A program made the translations under genes and the position numbers. Below the pieces are notes generated by a model that was not told the DNA's origin, made no database searches, and was given only the letters and a program-made list of their open reading frames with translations. Shown in pieces: positions 25,983-34,669 of a stretch of 64,000 nucleotides of DNA (within the stretch, counting starts at the first letter, position 1; each line of letters opens with the position of its first letter). Source of the DNA: CAZADA01 sp964526675 (GTDB taxonomy: Bacteria; Pseudomonadota; Alphaproteobacteria; Caulobacterales; Maricaulaceae); the NCBI GenBank assembly GCA_964526675.1, contig CAZGLY010000008.1:19564-83563 (forward strand), read 5' to 3'.

Positions 25983-27019
25983 AGATGCGTCTCCATCCAG
26001 GCGCGCGCCTCCCCACGCAAAGCGTCGCGGGTCGGCTCGTGGGCGACGCCGTCGATCACTTCCCCGACGAACGCTTCGATCAACAGAGCTTTGGCGCGCG
26101 TTTCCGGCAGCCCCCGCGCGCGCATGTAATGCAACGCCGCAGCGTCCAACGCGCCGGCGGTGTTGCCGTGGGCGCACGCCACATCATCGGCATAGATTTC
26201 GAGCTCGGGCTTCGCGTTGACGGTCGCACCCTCGGTGAGCAAGAGGGCTTTGTGGTCCATCTCCGCATCGGTGTGTTGCGCCGGCCGCTCCACTTTGATT
26301 TTGCCCTGGAACACGCCTGTGGCGCGATCGGTCACGACGCTGCGGAAGGTCTCACGCGTCGTCGCGCCCGGGGCGGCGTGGGTGACGATGGTGGTGTGGT
26401 CCGCGTGCGCCTCGCCCGCGAGCAAGGACGCGCCGTTGAGCGTGACGTCGGCGCCCGGCCCGGCCACGGTGACATGCGTTTCCAGCCGCGCCAGCTTCGC
26501 GCCAAAGGTCAGCGCCGTTTGGGCGTAGCGCGCCCGTTCCGCGACATGGACCTGCATGTCCGACAGCACCACGGCGTCGCCCGTGTCGGCGGCGACAACC
26601 AAGCGTTCGACCTCAGCGGCCGCGCCAACGTGCACATCCAGCGACACCATCCCGAACGCGCCGGACTCGGCCGCCCACCTTTCGGTCAGCAGGAGTTTCG
26701 CGCCCGGCTCCACCAGCACTTGGATGCGATGCGCGCCCGCGCCGGCGGCGGCCTCAAAGTCCAGCGGCAGTGCGCGGGTTTGACCCGCGGCCACGACGAA
26801 CTGGACGACGTCGTCCGGCTGCACGCGCCGCGCCAAGGCGGCAATCTCTGACGCGCCATCGAAGTCCGCGATCCGCGCGTCCCCCTCGCCCGACGTCAGC
26901 CGGAACGCGTCCCAGGCCCCCGCGAGATCGAGGGTGTCGACGGCGCGCGCGGCCGCCCGCACGTCCGACCACTTCCACGCTTCCACGCGCCGGTGAGGCA
27001 GATCCTCCAGGGTGATCAC
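25979..27019 (-). CDS. sufD: Fe-S cluster assembly protein SufD
   Basis: SufD (346 aa) pairs with SufB and SufC in the scaffold that assembles Fe-S clusters. The C-terminal beta-helix core is clear: GKIKVERPAQHTDAEMDHKALLL, broken here as GKIKVERPAQHTD and MDHKALLLTEGA, then KPELEIYADDVACAHGNT. The N-terminus (EDLPHRRVEAWKWSDVR) is typical of SufD. The start is GTG 27019, overlapping the sufC stop as GTGA, so sufC, sufD and sufS are all translationally coupled. Confidence 0.93.
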   Translation of the reverse strand: MITLEDLPHRRVEAWKWSDVRAAARAVDTLDLAGAWDAFRLTSGEGDARIADFDGASEIAALARRVQPDDVVQFVVAAGQTRALPLDFEAAAGAGAHRIQVLVEPGAKLLLTERWAAESGAFGMVSLDVHVGAAAEVERLVVAADTGDAVVLSDMQVHVAERARYAQTALTFGAKLARLETHVTVAGPGADVTLNGASLLAGEAHADHTTIVTHAAPGATTRETFRSVVTDRATGVFQGKIKVERPAQHTDAEMDHKALLLTEGATVNAKPELEIYADDVACAHGNTAGALDAAALHYMRARGLPETRAKALLIEAFVGEVIDGVAHEPTRDALRGEARAWMETHL

Positions 27020-27780
27020 GCCGCGCCCTCCGCGATCAAGGAATCATAGCCCTCCGCCTCCAGGCGATCGGCGAGCTCCGGTCCGCCAGACGTGATGATC
27101 CGCCCATCCGCCATGACGTGGATCACGTCCGGACGGATGTACTCCAACAGACGCTTGTAATGGGTGATGACGAGCATGCCGCGCTCGGGCGACCGCAGGG
27201 TGTTCACGCCCTCCGCCACGGTTTTCAGAGCGTCGATGTCGAGGCCCGAGTCGGTCTCATCGAGCACCAGGAAACTCGGCTCCAACATCACCGCCTGGAA
27301 AATCTCGAGCCGCTTCTTCTCGCCGCCGGAAAACCCGACATTGAGCGCGCGCTTCAGCATGTCCGCGTCGAGCTTGAGTTGAGCGCCGACCTCACGGGCT
27401 TTCTTGAGGAAGGCCGCCGCGGCGACCTCCTCGTCCCCGCGGGCTTTGCGCTGGGCGTTCAACGCCTCGCGCACAAAGGTCATGGTCGGCACGCCGGGGA
27501 TCTCGACCGGATATTGGAACGACAAGAACAAGCCCGCCGCCGCGCGGTCCTCCGGCTCCATGTCGAACAAGTCCGCGCCCGCAAAGGTGGCGGCCCCGTC
27601 CGTGATCTCGTAGCCCTCGCGGCCCGTGAGCACATAAGACAGCGTCGACTTGCCCGAGCCGTTCGGCCCCATGATGGCGTGGACTTCGCCCGCTGGGACC
27701 TCAAGCGTGACGCCCTTGAGGATCTGCTTCGTCGCGCCGTCGTCATCGACCTGCGCGTGGAGATTTTTGATGGTCAGCAT
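27016..27780 (-). CDS. sufC: Fe-S cluster assembly ATPase SufC
   Basis: SufC (254 aa) is the ABC-type ATPase that drives SufBD. It shows the Walker A GPNGSGKSTLSYVL, a signature NVGFSGGEKKRLEIFQ, Walker B FLVLDETDSGLDIDALK and the switch His in MLVITHYKRLLEY. There is no membrane domain, as expected for SufC. A 69-bp gap without coding signal separates it from sufB. Confidence 0.96.
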   Translation of the reverse strand: MLTIKNLHAQVDDDGATKQILKGVTLEVPAGEVHAIMGPNGSGKSTLSYVLTGREGYEITDGAATFAGADLFDMEPEDRAAAGLFLSFQYPVEIPGVPTMTFVREALNAQRKARGDEEVAAAAFLKKAREVGAQLKLDADMLKRALNVGFSGGEKKRLEIFQAVMLEPSFLVLDETDSGLDIDALKTVAEGVNTLRSPERGMLVITHYKRLLEYIRPDVIHVMADGRIITSGGPELADRLEAEGYDSLIAEGAA

Positions 27781-27849
27781 TGTGTGTCGTTCACCTAAAA
27801 AATGTCGCGAGCGCCATGGAGACGTTGAAACAGCTCAGAACTTCGGCCA

Positions 27850-29352
27850 TCACCCCACGCTTCCCTCGAGGGAGACCTTGACGAGGGCTTGGGCTTCGAC
27901 CGCGAATTCCATCGGCAATTCCTGCAGCACGTCGCGGACAAATCCGTTGACCAGCAACGCCACCGCGCTCTCCTCGTCGAGGCCACGCTGACGCGCGTAG
28001 AACAGTTGATCTTCACTGAGCTTCGTCGTCGTCGCTTCATGCTCAAGCTGCGCGTCGAGGCGCTTGCACTCGATGTACGGAACCGTGTGCGCGCCGCATT
28101 GATCACCGATCAGCAGGCTGTCGCACTGGGTGAAGTTGCGCGCGCCGGCCGCCTTGCCGTTGACCGACACGAGGCCGCGATAGGTGGAGTTCGACTTGCC
28201 CGCGGAGATGCCTTTGGCGATCACCCGCGACCGGGTGTTCTTGCCCAAATGGATCATCTTGGTGCCCGTGTCGGCTTGTTGAGCGCCATTGGTGATGGCG
28301 ATGGAGTAGAACTCGCCGACGCTGTCTTCACCACGCAGAACACATGACGGATACTTCCACGTGATCGCCGAACCGGTCTCCACCTGCGTCCACGAAATCT
28401 TAGAGCGCGGACCGCGGCAATCACCCCGCTTGGTGACGAAGTTGTAGACGCCGCCATTCCCCTCGGCGTCGCCCGGCCACCAATTCTGCACCGTCGAATA
28501 CTTGATCTCCGCGTCGTCCAGCGCCACCAACTCCACCACCGCGGCGTGGAGTTGATTTTCATCGCGCATCGGCGCGGTGCACCCCTCCAGATACGAGACG
28601 TAGGAGCCCTTGTCGGCGATGATCAGCGTGCGCTCGAACTGACCCGTGCCTTGGGCGTTCATGCGGAAATAAGTGCTCAGCTCCATCGGGCAGCGCACGC
28701 CCTCAGGAATGTACACGAACGTGCCGTCGGAAAAGACCGCGGTGTTGAGCGTCGCGAAGTAATTGTCGGTCGCGGGCACCACGGAGCCGAGATACTTGCG
28801 CACCAACTCCGGATGCTCGCGGATGGCCTCGGAAATCGACATGAAGATCACGCCGGCCTTGGCGAGTTCGTCCTTAAACGTCGTCGCGACCGAGACACTG
28901 TCGAAGACGGCGTCCACCGCCACCTTTGGCGTTTCACGAGCCGCCGCAGCCGTGTCCGCCGCGCCCTCGACGCCAAGCAGCACTTCCGCCTCACGCAAGG
29001 GGATGCCAAGCTTCTCATACGTCTCCAAGATCTCCTTCGGGACGTCGTCCAAGCTTTCGTACTTCGCGCCGGCTTTCGGCGCCGCGTAATAATAGGCGTC
29101 CTGGTAATCAATCTTCGGATAGGACACCATCGCCCACGTCGGCTCCTCCATTTGAAGCCAACGGCGATAGGCCTGCAGACGCCAGTCCAGCATCCAATCA
29201 GGCTCTTCTTTTTTGTCCGAAATGAACCGAATGATGTCTTCGTTCAGGCCTTTCGGCGCATATTCTTGCTCGATCTCGGTGACGAACCCGGCGTCATACT
29301 TCTCCGCTTCGAGCCCTTTGACCGTCTCGACCGTCTCTTTTGTGGCCACCAT
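27850..29352 (-). CDS. sufB: Fe-S cluster assembly scaffold SufB
   Basis: SufB (500 aa) is the main scaffold on which clusters are built. It contains YIPEGVRCPMELSTYFRMN, LEGCTAPMRDENQLHAAVVE, the scaffold cysteine in PSCVLRGEDSVGEFYSIA, and CDSLLIGDQCGAHTVPYIECK. ATG 29352 overlaps the stop of the upstream desulfurase (TGATG) and has AAGGAGG 6 nt upstream, so it is preferred to the GTG at 29355. Confidence 0.96.
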   Translation of the reverse strand: MVATKETVETVKGLEAEKYDAGFVTEIEQEYAPKGLNEDIIRFISDKKEEPDWMLDWRLQAYRRWLQMEEPTWAMVSYPKIDYQDAYYYAAPKAGAKYESLDDVPKEILETYEKLGIPLREAEVLLGVEGAADTAAAARETPKVAVDAVFDSVSVATTFKDELAKAGVIFMSISEAIREHPELVRKYLGSVVPATDNYFATLNTAVFSDGTFVYIPEGVRCPMELSTYFRMNAQGTGQFERTLIIADKGSYVSYLEGCTAPMRDENQLHAAVVELVALDDAEIKYSTVQNWWPGDAEGNGGVYNFVTKRGDCRGPRSKISWTQVETGSAITWKYPSCVLRGEDSVGEFYSIAITNGAQQADTGTKMIHLGKNTRSRVIAKGISAGKSNSTYRGLVSVNGKAAGARNFTQCDSLLIGDQCGAHTVPYIECKRLDAQLEHEATTTKLSEDQLFYARQRGLDEESAVALLVNGFVRDVLQELPMEFAVEAQALVKVSLEGSVG

Positions 29353-30578
29353 CACTCGCCTCCTTCAACCGACGCCGCAGCGCGCGCGCCGCCCCCCGCC
29401 GCCATCGCCAACGGACGGGCGCGATCCACCACCGCCGTCCACGCCGCCACAAACCGCTCCGCGTCCGCGGCCGTCGACGTCCATCCAAAACTGACCCGGA
29501 TCGCCGAGCCGGCCACCTCCGGGCTGAATCCCATCGCCGCCAGCACGTGGCTCGCGCGCACCTTCCCCGACGAACACGCCGCGCCCGCGCTCACAGCGAC
29601 ACCGGCCATATCGAGCGCCATGACCTGCGTTTCGCTGGCGAAGCCAGACAGCGCGACGCAGCTTGTGTTCGCCAGACGCGGCGCGTCGGCGCCCAGCACC
29701 CGCGCATCCGGACGCGCAGTGCGAAGCGCGCGCTCCATCCCGTCACGCATGACGCGCAGATCCTCCTGGCGGCCCTGCTCCGCCAAAGCCGCGCGCGCGG
29801 CCGCCGCAAACCCAACAGCTCCCGCCACATTGGGCATGCCGCCGCGATGGCCGCGCTCCTGCCCGCCGCCGTGGAGAGCCCGGCTCACCGGCGCGCCCGG
29901 GCGCACCGCCAGCGCGCCGACGCCGCCGGGACCGCCAATCTTGTGCGCAGACAGGGCCAGATAGTCCGCCCCAAGAGGACCCAGCGCCACATCCACACGA
30001 CCGAGGCCTTGCACCGCGTCGACCAACAGAAGACCGCCCGCGGACCGCACCAGACGCGCCGCCTCCGCCACGGGCTGCAGCACCCCGGTTTCGTTGTTGG
30101 CCAGCATCAGCGCGACGCCAGGGCGCCCGTCCACATCGGCGTCCCAACCGGCCAAGCGGCGCTCCAGCCACGCCAGGTCCGCCACGCCAGCCCGGTCCAC
30201 GGGGATCAGTTCTACGGACGCGTCGCTCGCGGCGGCGGCCTCGCGGACCGCGTCATGTTCGATCGCCGAGATCAACAAGCGCCGCACGCCGCCGCCGACC
30301 ATGCTGGCAAGCGCGAGATTGTTCGCCTCCGTGGCGCCGCTGGTGAGGATCAGCCCCTCCGGCGGCGCGTCGACCGCGGCGGCTAGCGTCTCCCGCGCCG
30401 TCTCCAGAAGCGCGCGCGCTTGGCGGCCCGCCCGGTGCACCGACGATGGATTGCCTCCGACGGCGAGGGCCTCCGACACCGCCTCCGCCGCCTCCGGTCG
30501 GAGGGGGCTGGTCGCGTTGTGATCGAGATAGACCTCGGACACGCCGGACCTCGGCTCCGCAGTCCCGGGGCGATCCAT
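29352..30578 (-). CDS. Cysteine desulfurase, NifS/IscS type
   Basis: This group I cysteine desulfurase (408 aa from ATG 30578) has YLDHNATSPLRPEA at the N-terminus, LTSGATEANNLAL, the PLP lysine in ALSAHKIGGPGGVGAL, and the mobile catalytic loop with AGAACSSGKVRASHVL. Alternative starts are ATG 30596 and GTG 30590, whose GTGA overlaps the iscR stop. Having this enzyme between iscR and sufB while sufS lies further down is common in Alphaproteobacteria. It may supply sulfur for other pathways such as tRNA thiolation. Confidence 0.92.
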   Translation of the reverse strand: MDRPGTAEPRSGVSEVYLDHNATSPLRPEAAEAVSEALAVGGNPSSVHRAGRQARALLETARETLAAAVDAPPEGLILTSGATEANNLALASMVGGGVRRLLISAIEHDAVREAAAASDASVELIPVDRAGVADLAWLERRLAGWDADVDGRPGVALMLANNETGVLQPVAEAARLVRSAGGLLLVDAVQGLGRVDVALGPLGADYLALSAHKIGGPGGVGALAVRPGAPVSRALHGGGQERGHRGGMPNVAGAVGFAAAARAALAEQGRQEDLRVMRDGMERALRTARPDARVLGADAPRLANTSCVALSGFASETQVMALDMAGVAVSAGAACSSGKVRASHVLAAMGFSPEVAGSAIRVSFGWTSTAADAERFVAAWTAVVDRARPLAMAAGGGARAAASVEGGE

Positions 30579-30586
30579 GACGGCGA

Positions 30587-31108
30587 TCACTCCCATTCCT
30601 GCGCCACCGCGCTCAAAGCCGCTGACGCGCCGTCTCCGCGACGACGGTCGTTCGCCGGGCTGATTGCGAGAGTGTGGACGGGCCCCTGCGACCGCCCCAA
30701 GACCCGGCCGCGCACGACGTCGTCGACGCTGAGCCCGCTGAGAAACAAGTATATTTGGCGGCCCAACTCGTCCCACAGGTCATGGGTGAGACACCGGCCC
30801 GTGCGCACCAGACACCCGTCGCGATTGCCCTTACAGCGCGTCGCGTCGAGCGGCTCGTCCACCGCCAGAACCACGTCCGCCACGCGCGTCTGCGACGCCG
30901 GTTTGGTCAGCCGATAGCCGCCGCCGGGACCGCGAACGCTGGTGACGACGCCGGCGCGGCGCAAGCGCGCGAACAGCTGCTCAAGATAGGAATGCGAGAT
31001 CTCCTGGCGCGCCGCGATCGAGGCTAAGCTGACCGGCGCGCCATCGCCTTGCGCGCACAAATCAACCACGGCCATCACCGCGTAACGCCCTTTGGATGAG
31101 AGTTTCAT
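30587..31108 (-). CDS. iscR: Rrf2-family Fe-S regulator IscR
   Basis: This 173-aa Rrf2 winged-helix regulator senses Fe-S status and controls the SUF operon it heads. It starts MKLSSKGRYAVMAVVDL and has SHSYLEQLFARLRRAG as recognition region. The three cluster cysteines Cys92, Cys99 and Cys106 sit in CKGNRDGCLVRTGRCLTHD. ATG 31108 has GGAG 5 nt upstream. The 251 bp upstream to the divergent hydrolase must hold the operon promoter; TTGACC reads leftward at 31224-31219, but no convincing -10 was found. Confidence 0.93.
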   Translation of the reverse strand: MKLSSKGRYAVMAVVDLCAQGDGAPVSLASIAARQEISHSYLEQLFARLRRAGVVTSVRGPGGGYRLTKPASQTRVADVVLAVDEPLDATRCKGNRDGCLVRTGRCLTHDLWDELGRQIYLFLSGLSVDDVVRGRVLGRSQGPVHTLAISPANDRRRGDGASAALSAVAQEWE

Positions 31109-31309
31109 CACCGCTCCGAAAATCCGCCGAATCCGCGCGCGAGCGTGCTAGAACGCCGACTTTGAAGGTCGGCGACGCGCGCGCGCGCACAGCCCCAACC
31201 TAAATAACCAATCCTAGAGGTCAAGTTTGAGCGCTGGATTTTTGACGGACGACGCAGCCGCCAAACGCCGTAGCTGATCACGCCGCTAGGATTTAAACGC
31301 CGCGGCCAT

Positions 31310-31341
31310 CCGTCGCGTTCGGCTTCGAGCCGGCGCGACGG
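31310..31341 (+). promoter_or_regulatory. Strong hairpin in the leader of the alpha/beta hydrolase gene
   Basis: CCGTCGCG pairs perfectly with CGCGACGG, and inside it CGGCT pairs with AGCCG around a TCG loop, with only a TT/G internal bulge. It ends 6 nt before the ribosome site AAAGGAG (31348-31354) of the gene starting at 31360. It may act as a leader or RNA-stability element, or as an attenuator; a U-tract is absent. Confidence 0.45.
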
Positions 31342-31359
31342 CCCGCAAAGGAGAACGCG

Positions 31360-32019
31360 ATGCCCGAAGTGATTTTCGTCGGTCCTGAAGGGCGGTTGGA
31401 AGGCCGTTATCATCCGGGCAAGGACGAAGCCGCGCCGATCGCGCTGACCTTGCACGCCCACCCCAAGGGCGGCGGGTCGATGGACGACCCGATCGTGCTG
31501 GAGCTGTTTGAGCTGTTTAAGGCCCGCGGTTTCGCCGTGTTGCGCTTCAACTTCCGCGGCGTTGGGCGCAGCCAGGGCGTCTACGACCAGGGGATCGGCG
31601 AGCTGTCCGACGCCGCCGCGGCCCTCGACTGGGTGCAGAGCTTCAACGCCAACGCGCCGTTTTGTTGGGTCGCGGGCTATTCCTTCGGGGCTTGGATCGG
31701 CATGCAATTGTTGATGCGCCGTCCGGAGGTGCGCGGGTTCTTGTCCATCGCGCCGCCCATGAACCTCTATGATTTCTCGTTCTTAGCGCCGTGCCCGGCG
31801 TCTGGCCTGGTCATCAGCGGCGACCAAGACCAGGTGGTCCCGCACGAGGATATCGCGCGGATCGTCACAAAAATCCGGACACAGAAGAACATCACGATCG
31901 ATTGTGAGGTCTTGGAAGGCGCGAACCACTTTTTCACGGACAAACTCGACGCCTTGTCCGAGCGTTGCGCGGCTTATCTCGACCGCCGCCTCGTCAGCGA
32001 TCGCGCCCTCGTGGACTGA
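31360..32019 (+). CDS. Alpha/beta-fold hydrolase, unknown substrate
   Basis: This 219-aa protein has the short dienelactone-hydrolase-like alpha/beta fold: LHAHPKGGGSMDDPIV, LRFNFRGVGRSQGVYD, the nucleophile Ser in GYSFGAWIG, the acid in ISGDQDQVVP and the His in EGANHFFTDKL. It closely follows a conserved proteobacterial family of this size whose substrate is unknown. ATG 31360 has AAAGGAG upstream. Its 3' end overlaps the end of anmK on the other strand by 26 bp. Confidence 0.88.
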   Translation: MPEVIFVGPEGRLEGRYHPGKDEAAPIALTLHAHPKGGGSMDDPIVLELFELFKARGFAVLRFNFRGVGRSQGVYDQGIGELSDAAAALDWVQSFNANAPFCWVAGYSFGAWIGMQLLMRRPEVRGFLSIAPPMNLYDFSFLAPCPASGLVISGDQDQVVPHEDIARIVTKIRTQKNITIDCEVLEGANHFFTDKLDALSERCAAYLDRRLVSDRALVD

Positions 32020-33193
32020 GCGGGTCGACCGGCGGCCCCAACACGTCGCTGCGGGGCGTTGCGCAACGTCCCCCGGTTTGCGGCGCCGCCACGCCGGTGG
32101 TTTTGGGAAACGTCAGTGCGGCGCCGCGTTGGCTGCGCACGGCGAGATAGGCCATCAGCTCGGCTTCAAGCGTGTCGGCGCGCCACCCCCACGCCACCGC
32201 GGAGTCCAGGCGCGCGCCGCCGTCAGCAGCGTTCGGCGCCGTGCGCAAACCAGCGGCGATGGCGGTCATCAGCGCGGGATTGTCCACCCCGCCGCCGGCG
32301 GCGACCACCCGCGCCACAGGCGATGGCGCAAAGCGCAACGCGCGGGCCACGGTGTGCGCCGTGAACGCCGTCAGAGTCGCGCAGCCATCCTCCAGCGACA
32401 GGCCCTCCAGGGGCGCCAGAGCGAAGGCGTAGCGATCGAGGGATTTTGGCGGCGGCATATCGAAATGGCGATGATCGAGCAGCGCCGCCAGCGTCGCGGC
32501 GTCCACCCGTCCGGCGCGGGCGTAGGCGCCGTCGCGATCGCAGTCTCCCGCGCCATGGGCCGCCACCCACTGATCGAGAAGCCCGTTCGCCGGGCCCGTG
32601 TCAAACGCCACCAGATCATCGGGCGACGCCTGCAGAAAGCTGATGTTCGCCACGCCGCCGAGATTGAGGACGGCGTCCCCGGCGCCAAGGCCCGACATGC
32701 GCCCGCGCGCCCAGTGATAAATCGGCGACAGGGGCGCGCCGTGACCGCCCGCCTCCACGTCCGCACGCCGAAAATCCCAAACGACGGGGATCTGCATCAA
32801 ATCCGCCAGCGCTTGCGCGTCGCCCAGCTGCAGCGTTGCGCCCGGGCGGTTGGCCGGCGGCCGGTGCAACACGGTTTGTCCGTGAAAGCCGATCAGCGAT
32901 GGCCGCGGCCCCGCCTGCGCCGCGGGATCGGTCGCCAGGAAGGCCGCCGCGGCGCGGGCGTGCGCCGCCGTCACCGCCGCCACCGCCGCCTGGAAGGACG
33001 CCGGGGTATCGCCCTCAAAGCCCCACGCCAACGCGTCCTCGGTCGCACGCGCGATCAGCGCGCGCTCCTCGGCGGCGAAGCCGAAGGTCGCGCCCGACAC
33101 CGCCGTAACCGCCGCGTCCCCGTCCGTCTCGATCAACGCGACGTCAAGCGCGTCGTAGGACGTGCCGCTCATCAAACCGAGCGCCCGCATCAT
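31994..33193 (-). CDS. anmK: Anhydro-N-acetylmuramic acid kinase
   Basis: AnmK (about 399 aa) cleaves and phosphorylates 1,6-anhydro-MurNAc to MurNAc-6-phosphate during peptidoglycan recycling. The N-terminal LGLMSGTSYDALDVALIE is diagnostic, along with GFHGQTVLHRP, LNLGGVANIS and FDTGPANGLLDQWV. The start is uncertain: ATG 33193, GTG 33205 (with GGGAGG close upstream) and ATG 33220 are all possible. It is divergent from tyrS, an arrangement seen widely in Alphaproteobacteria. Confidence 0.93.
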   Translation of the reverse strand: MMRALGLMSGTSYDALDVALIETDGDAAVTAVSGATFGFAAEERALIARATEDALAWGFEGDTPASFQAAVAAVTAAHARAAAAFLATDPAAQAGPRPSLIGFHGQTVLHRPPANRPGATLQLGDAQALADLMQIPVVWDFRRADVEAGGHGAPLSPIYHWARGRMSGLGAGDAVLNLGGVANISFLQASPDDLVAFDTGPANGLLDQWVAAHGAGDCDRDGAYARAGRVDAATLAALLDHRHFDMPPPKSLDRYAFALAPLEGLSLEDGCATLTAFTAHTVARALRFAPSPVARVVAAGGGVDNPALMTAIAAGLRTAPNAADGGARLDSAVAWGWRADTLEAELMAYLAVRSQRGAALTFPKTTGVAAPQTGGRCATPRSDVLGPPVDPLSPRGRDR

Positions 33194-33342
33194 GCCTGTG
33201 GCCACGCCACCTCCCGCCATCGAGACCCGCCACGCTCCTCAGGGGATAGCGCTCGCGCCGCCGGCGCGATAGGGCTGCCCCCGCGAGGGGCCGCGCGCCG
33301 GCCGACCCCGCCATCACCAACACCTGAAGATGCCGGACAGCC

Positions 33343-34650
33343 ATGAACGCCTCCCTGTCGCCCGCCGCCCCCAAACCTGTTGACGCCGTCGAGGCCGCCG
33401 CGCTGCGCTCGCCGTTCGCGCGCACGTTGGTGGAGCGCGGCTATCTTTACCAGGCGACGGATTTGGCCGCGTTGGACGCCGCCGCGGCCGGCTCCGCGCC
33501 GCTGGTCGGCTATATCGGCTTCGACTGCACCGCCGCGAGCCTCCACGCCGGCTCGCTGGTGCCGATCATGATGTTGCGCCGCCTGCAGCAAGCGGGCGGC
33601 AAGCCGATCGTGCTGCTGGGCGGCGGCACGACACGCATTGGCGATCCGTCGGACAAGGACAGGGCCCGTCCGCTGCTGACCCAAGACGTTATTGACGCCA
33701 ATAAAGCCGGCATTCGGCGCGTGTTTGAAAAGTACCTGGCGTTCGGCGACGGCCCCACCGACGCCCTGATCGTCGACAACGCCGACTGGCTTAATTACTT
33801 AAATTATATTGAATTTCTTCGTGAATACGGACGGCACTTCACAATCAATAAAATGATCGCGCTGGAGAGCGTGAAGCGACGGCTTGACCGCGAACAACCG
33901 CTGACCTTTCTCGAGTTCAATTACATGTTGTTCCAGGCCTATGATTTTCTCGAGCTCTATCGGCGTTTTGGGTGCGTGTTGCAAATGGGCGGCTCGGACC
34001 AATGGGGCAACATCGTCAACGGAGCCGATTTGGTCCGCCGCGTCGAGGGGGCGGACACGTTTGGCGTCACGACCGCCCTGCTGGCGACCGCCTCCGGCGC
34101 GAAGATGGGCAAGACCGCCGACGGCGCGGTCTGGCTCGATGGCGCGATGTTTTCGCCCTATGAGTTTTGGCAATACTGGCGCAACGCCGCGGACGCCGAC
34201 GTCGGACGCTTCTTACGCCTCTACACGGATCTGCCGCTCACGGAAATCGCTGAGCTTGAAGCGCTCGACGGCGCGGCGATCAACGACGCGAAAATCCGCT
34301 TGGCCAACGAAATCACGACGTTGACCCACGGTGCGGACGCGGCCCGCGACGCCCACGCCACGGCGGCGGCCACCTTCACGGAGGGTGGCGCGGGCGCGGC
34401 TCTGCCGACCGTCGAGCGCTCAGCGGCAGAGTTCGACGCCGGGGTCGCGCTTGCGGACCTCCTGGTGGAAGCGGGCCTGGCGGCCTCGAAGGGCGAGGTC
34501 AAACGCCACGCCAAAGGGGGCGCGCTGCGCGTCGCCGGCGCCGTTGTCGACGACCCTCAGCGCATCATCAGCGCCGCAGATCTGGACGCGGACGGGCAGG
34601 TGAAGCTGTCCGTCGGAAAGAAGAAGCACGCGGTGGCGCGTCGCGTGTAG
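33343..34650 (+). CDS. tyrS: Tyrosyl-tRNA synthetase
   Basis: TyrS (435 aa) charges tRNA-Tyr. Class I signatures are the HIGH-like SLHAGSLVPIMM and the KMSKS-like GAKMGKTADGAVWL. GYIGFDCTAASLH, FLEFNYMLFQAYDFL and QMGGSDQWGN shape the tyrosine and tRNA site, and a C-terminal S4 domain follows. Bases 33791-33820 are extraordinarily AT-rich (4 G/C of 30) although the protein there (NYLNYIEF) is normal for the family. Confidence 0.95.
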   Translation: MNASLSPAAPKPVDAVEAAALRSPFARTLVERGYLYQATDLAALDAAAAGSAPLVGYIGFDCTAASLHAGSLVPIMMLRRLQQAGGKPIVLLGGGTTRIGDPSDKDRARPLLTQDVIDANKAGIRRVFEKYLAFGDGPTDALIVDNADWLNYLNYIEFLREYGRHFTINKMIALESVKRRLDREQPLTFLEFNYMLFQAYDFLELYRRFGCVLQMGGSDQWGNIVNGADLVRRVEGADTFGVTTALLATASGAKMGKTADGAVWLDGAMFSPYEFWQYWRNAADADVGRFLRLYTDLPLTEIAELEALDGAAINDAKIRLANEITTLTHGADAARDAHATAAATFTEGGAGAALPTVERSAAEFDAGVALADLLVEAGLAASKGEVKRHAKGGALRVAGAVVDDPQRIISAADLDADGQVKLSVGKKKHAVARRV

Positions 34651-34669
34651 GCCTCGCCCGGCCGCCAGC

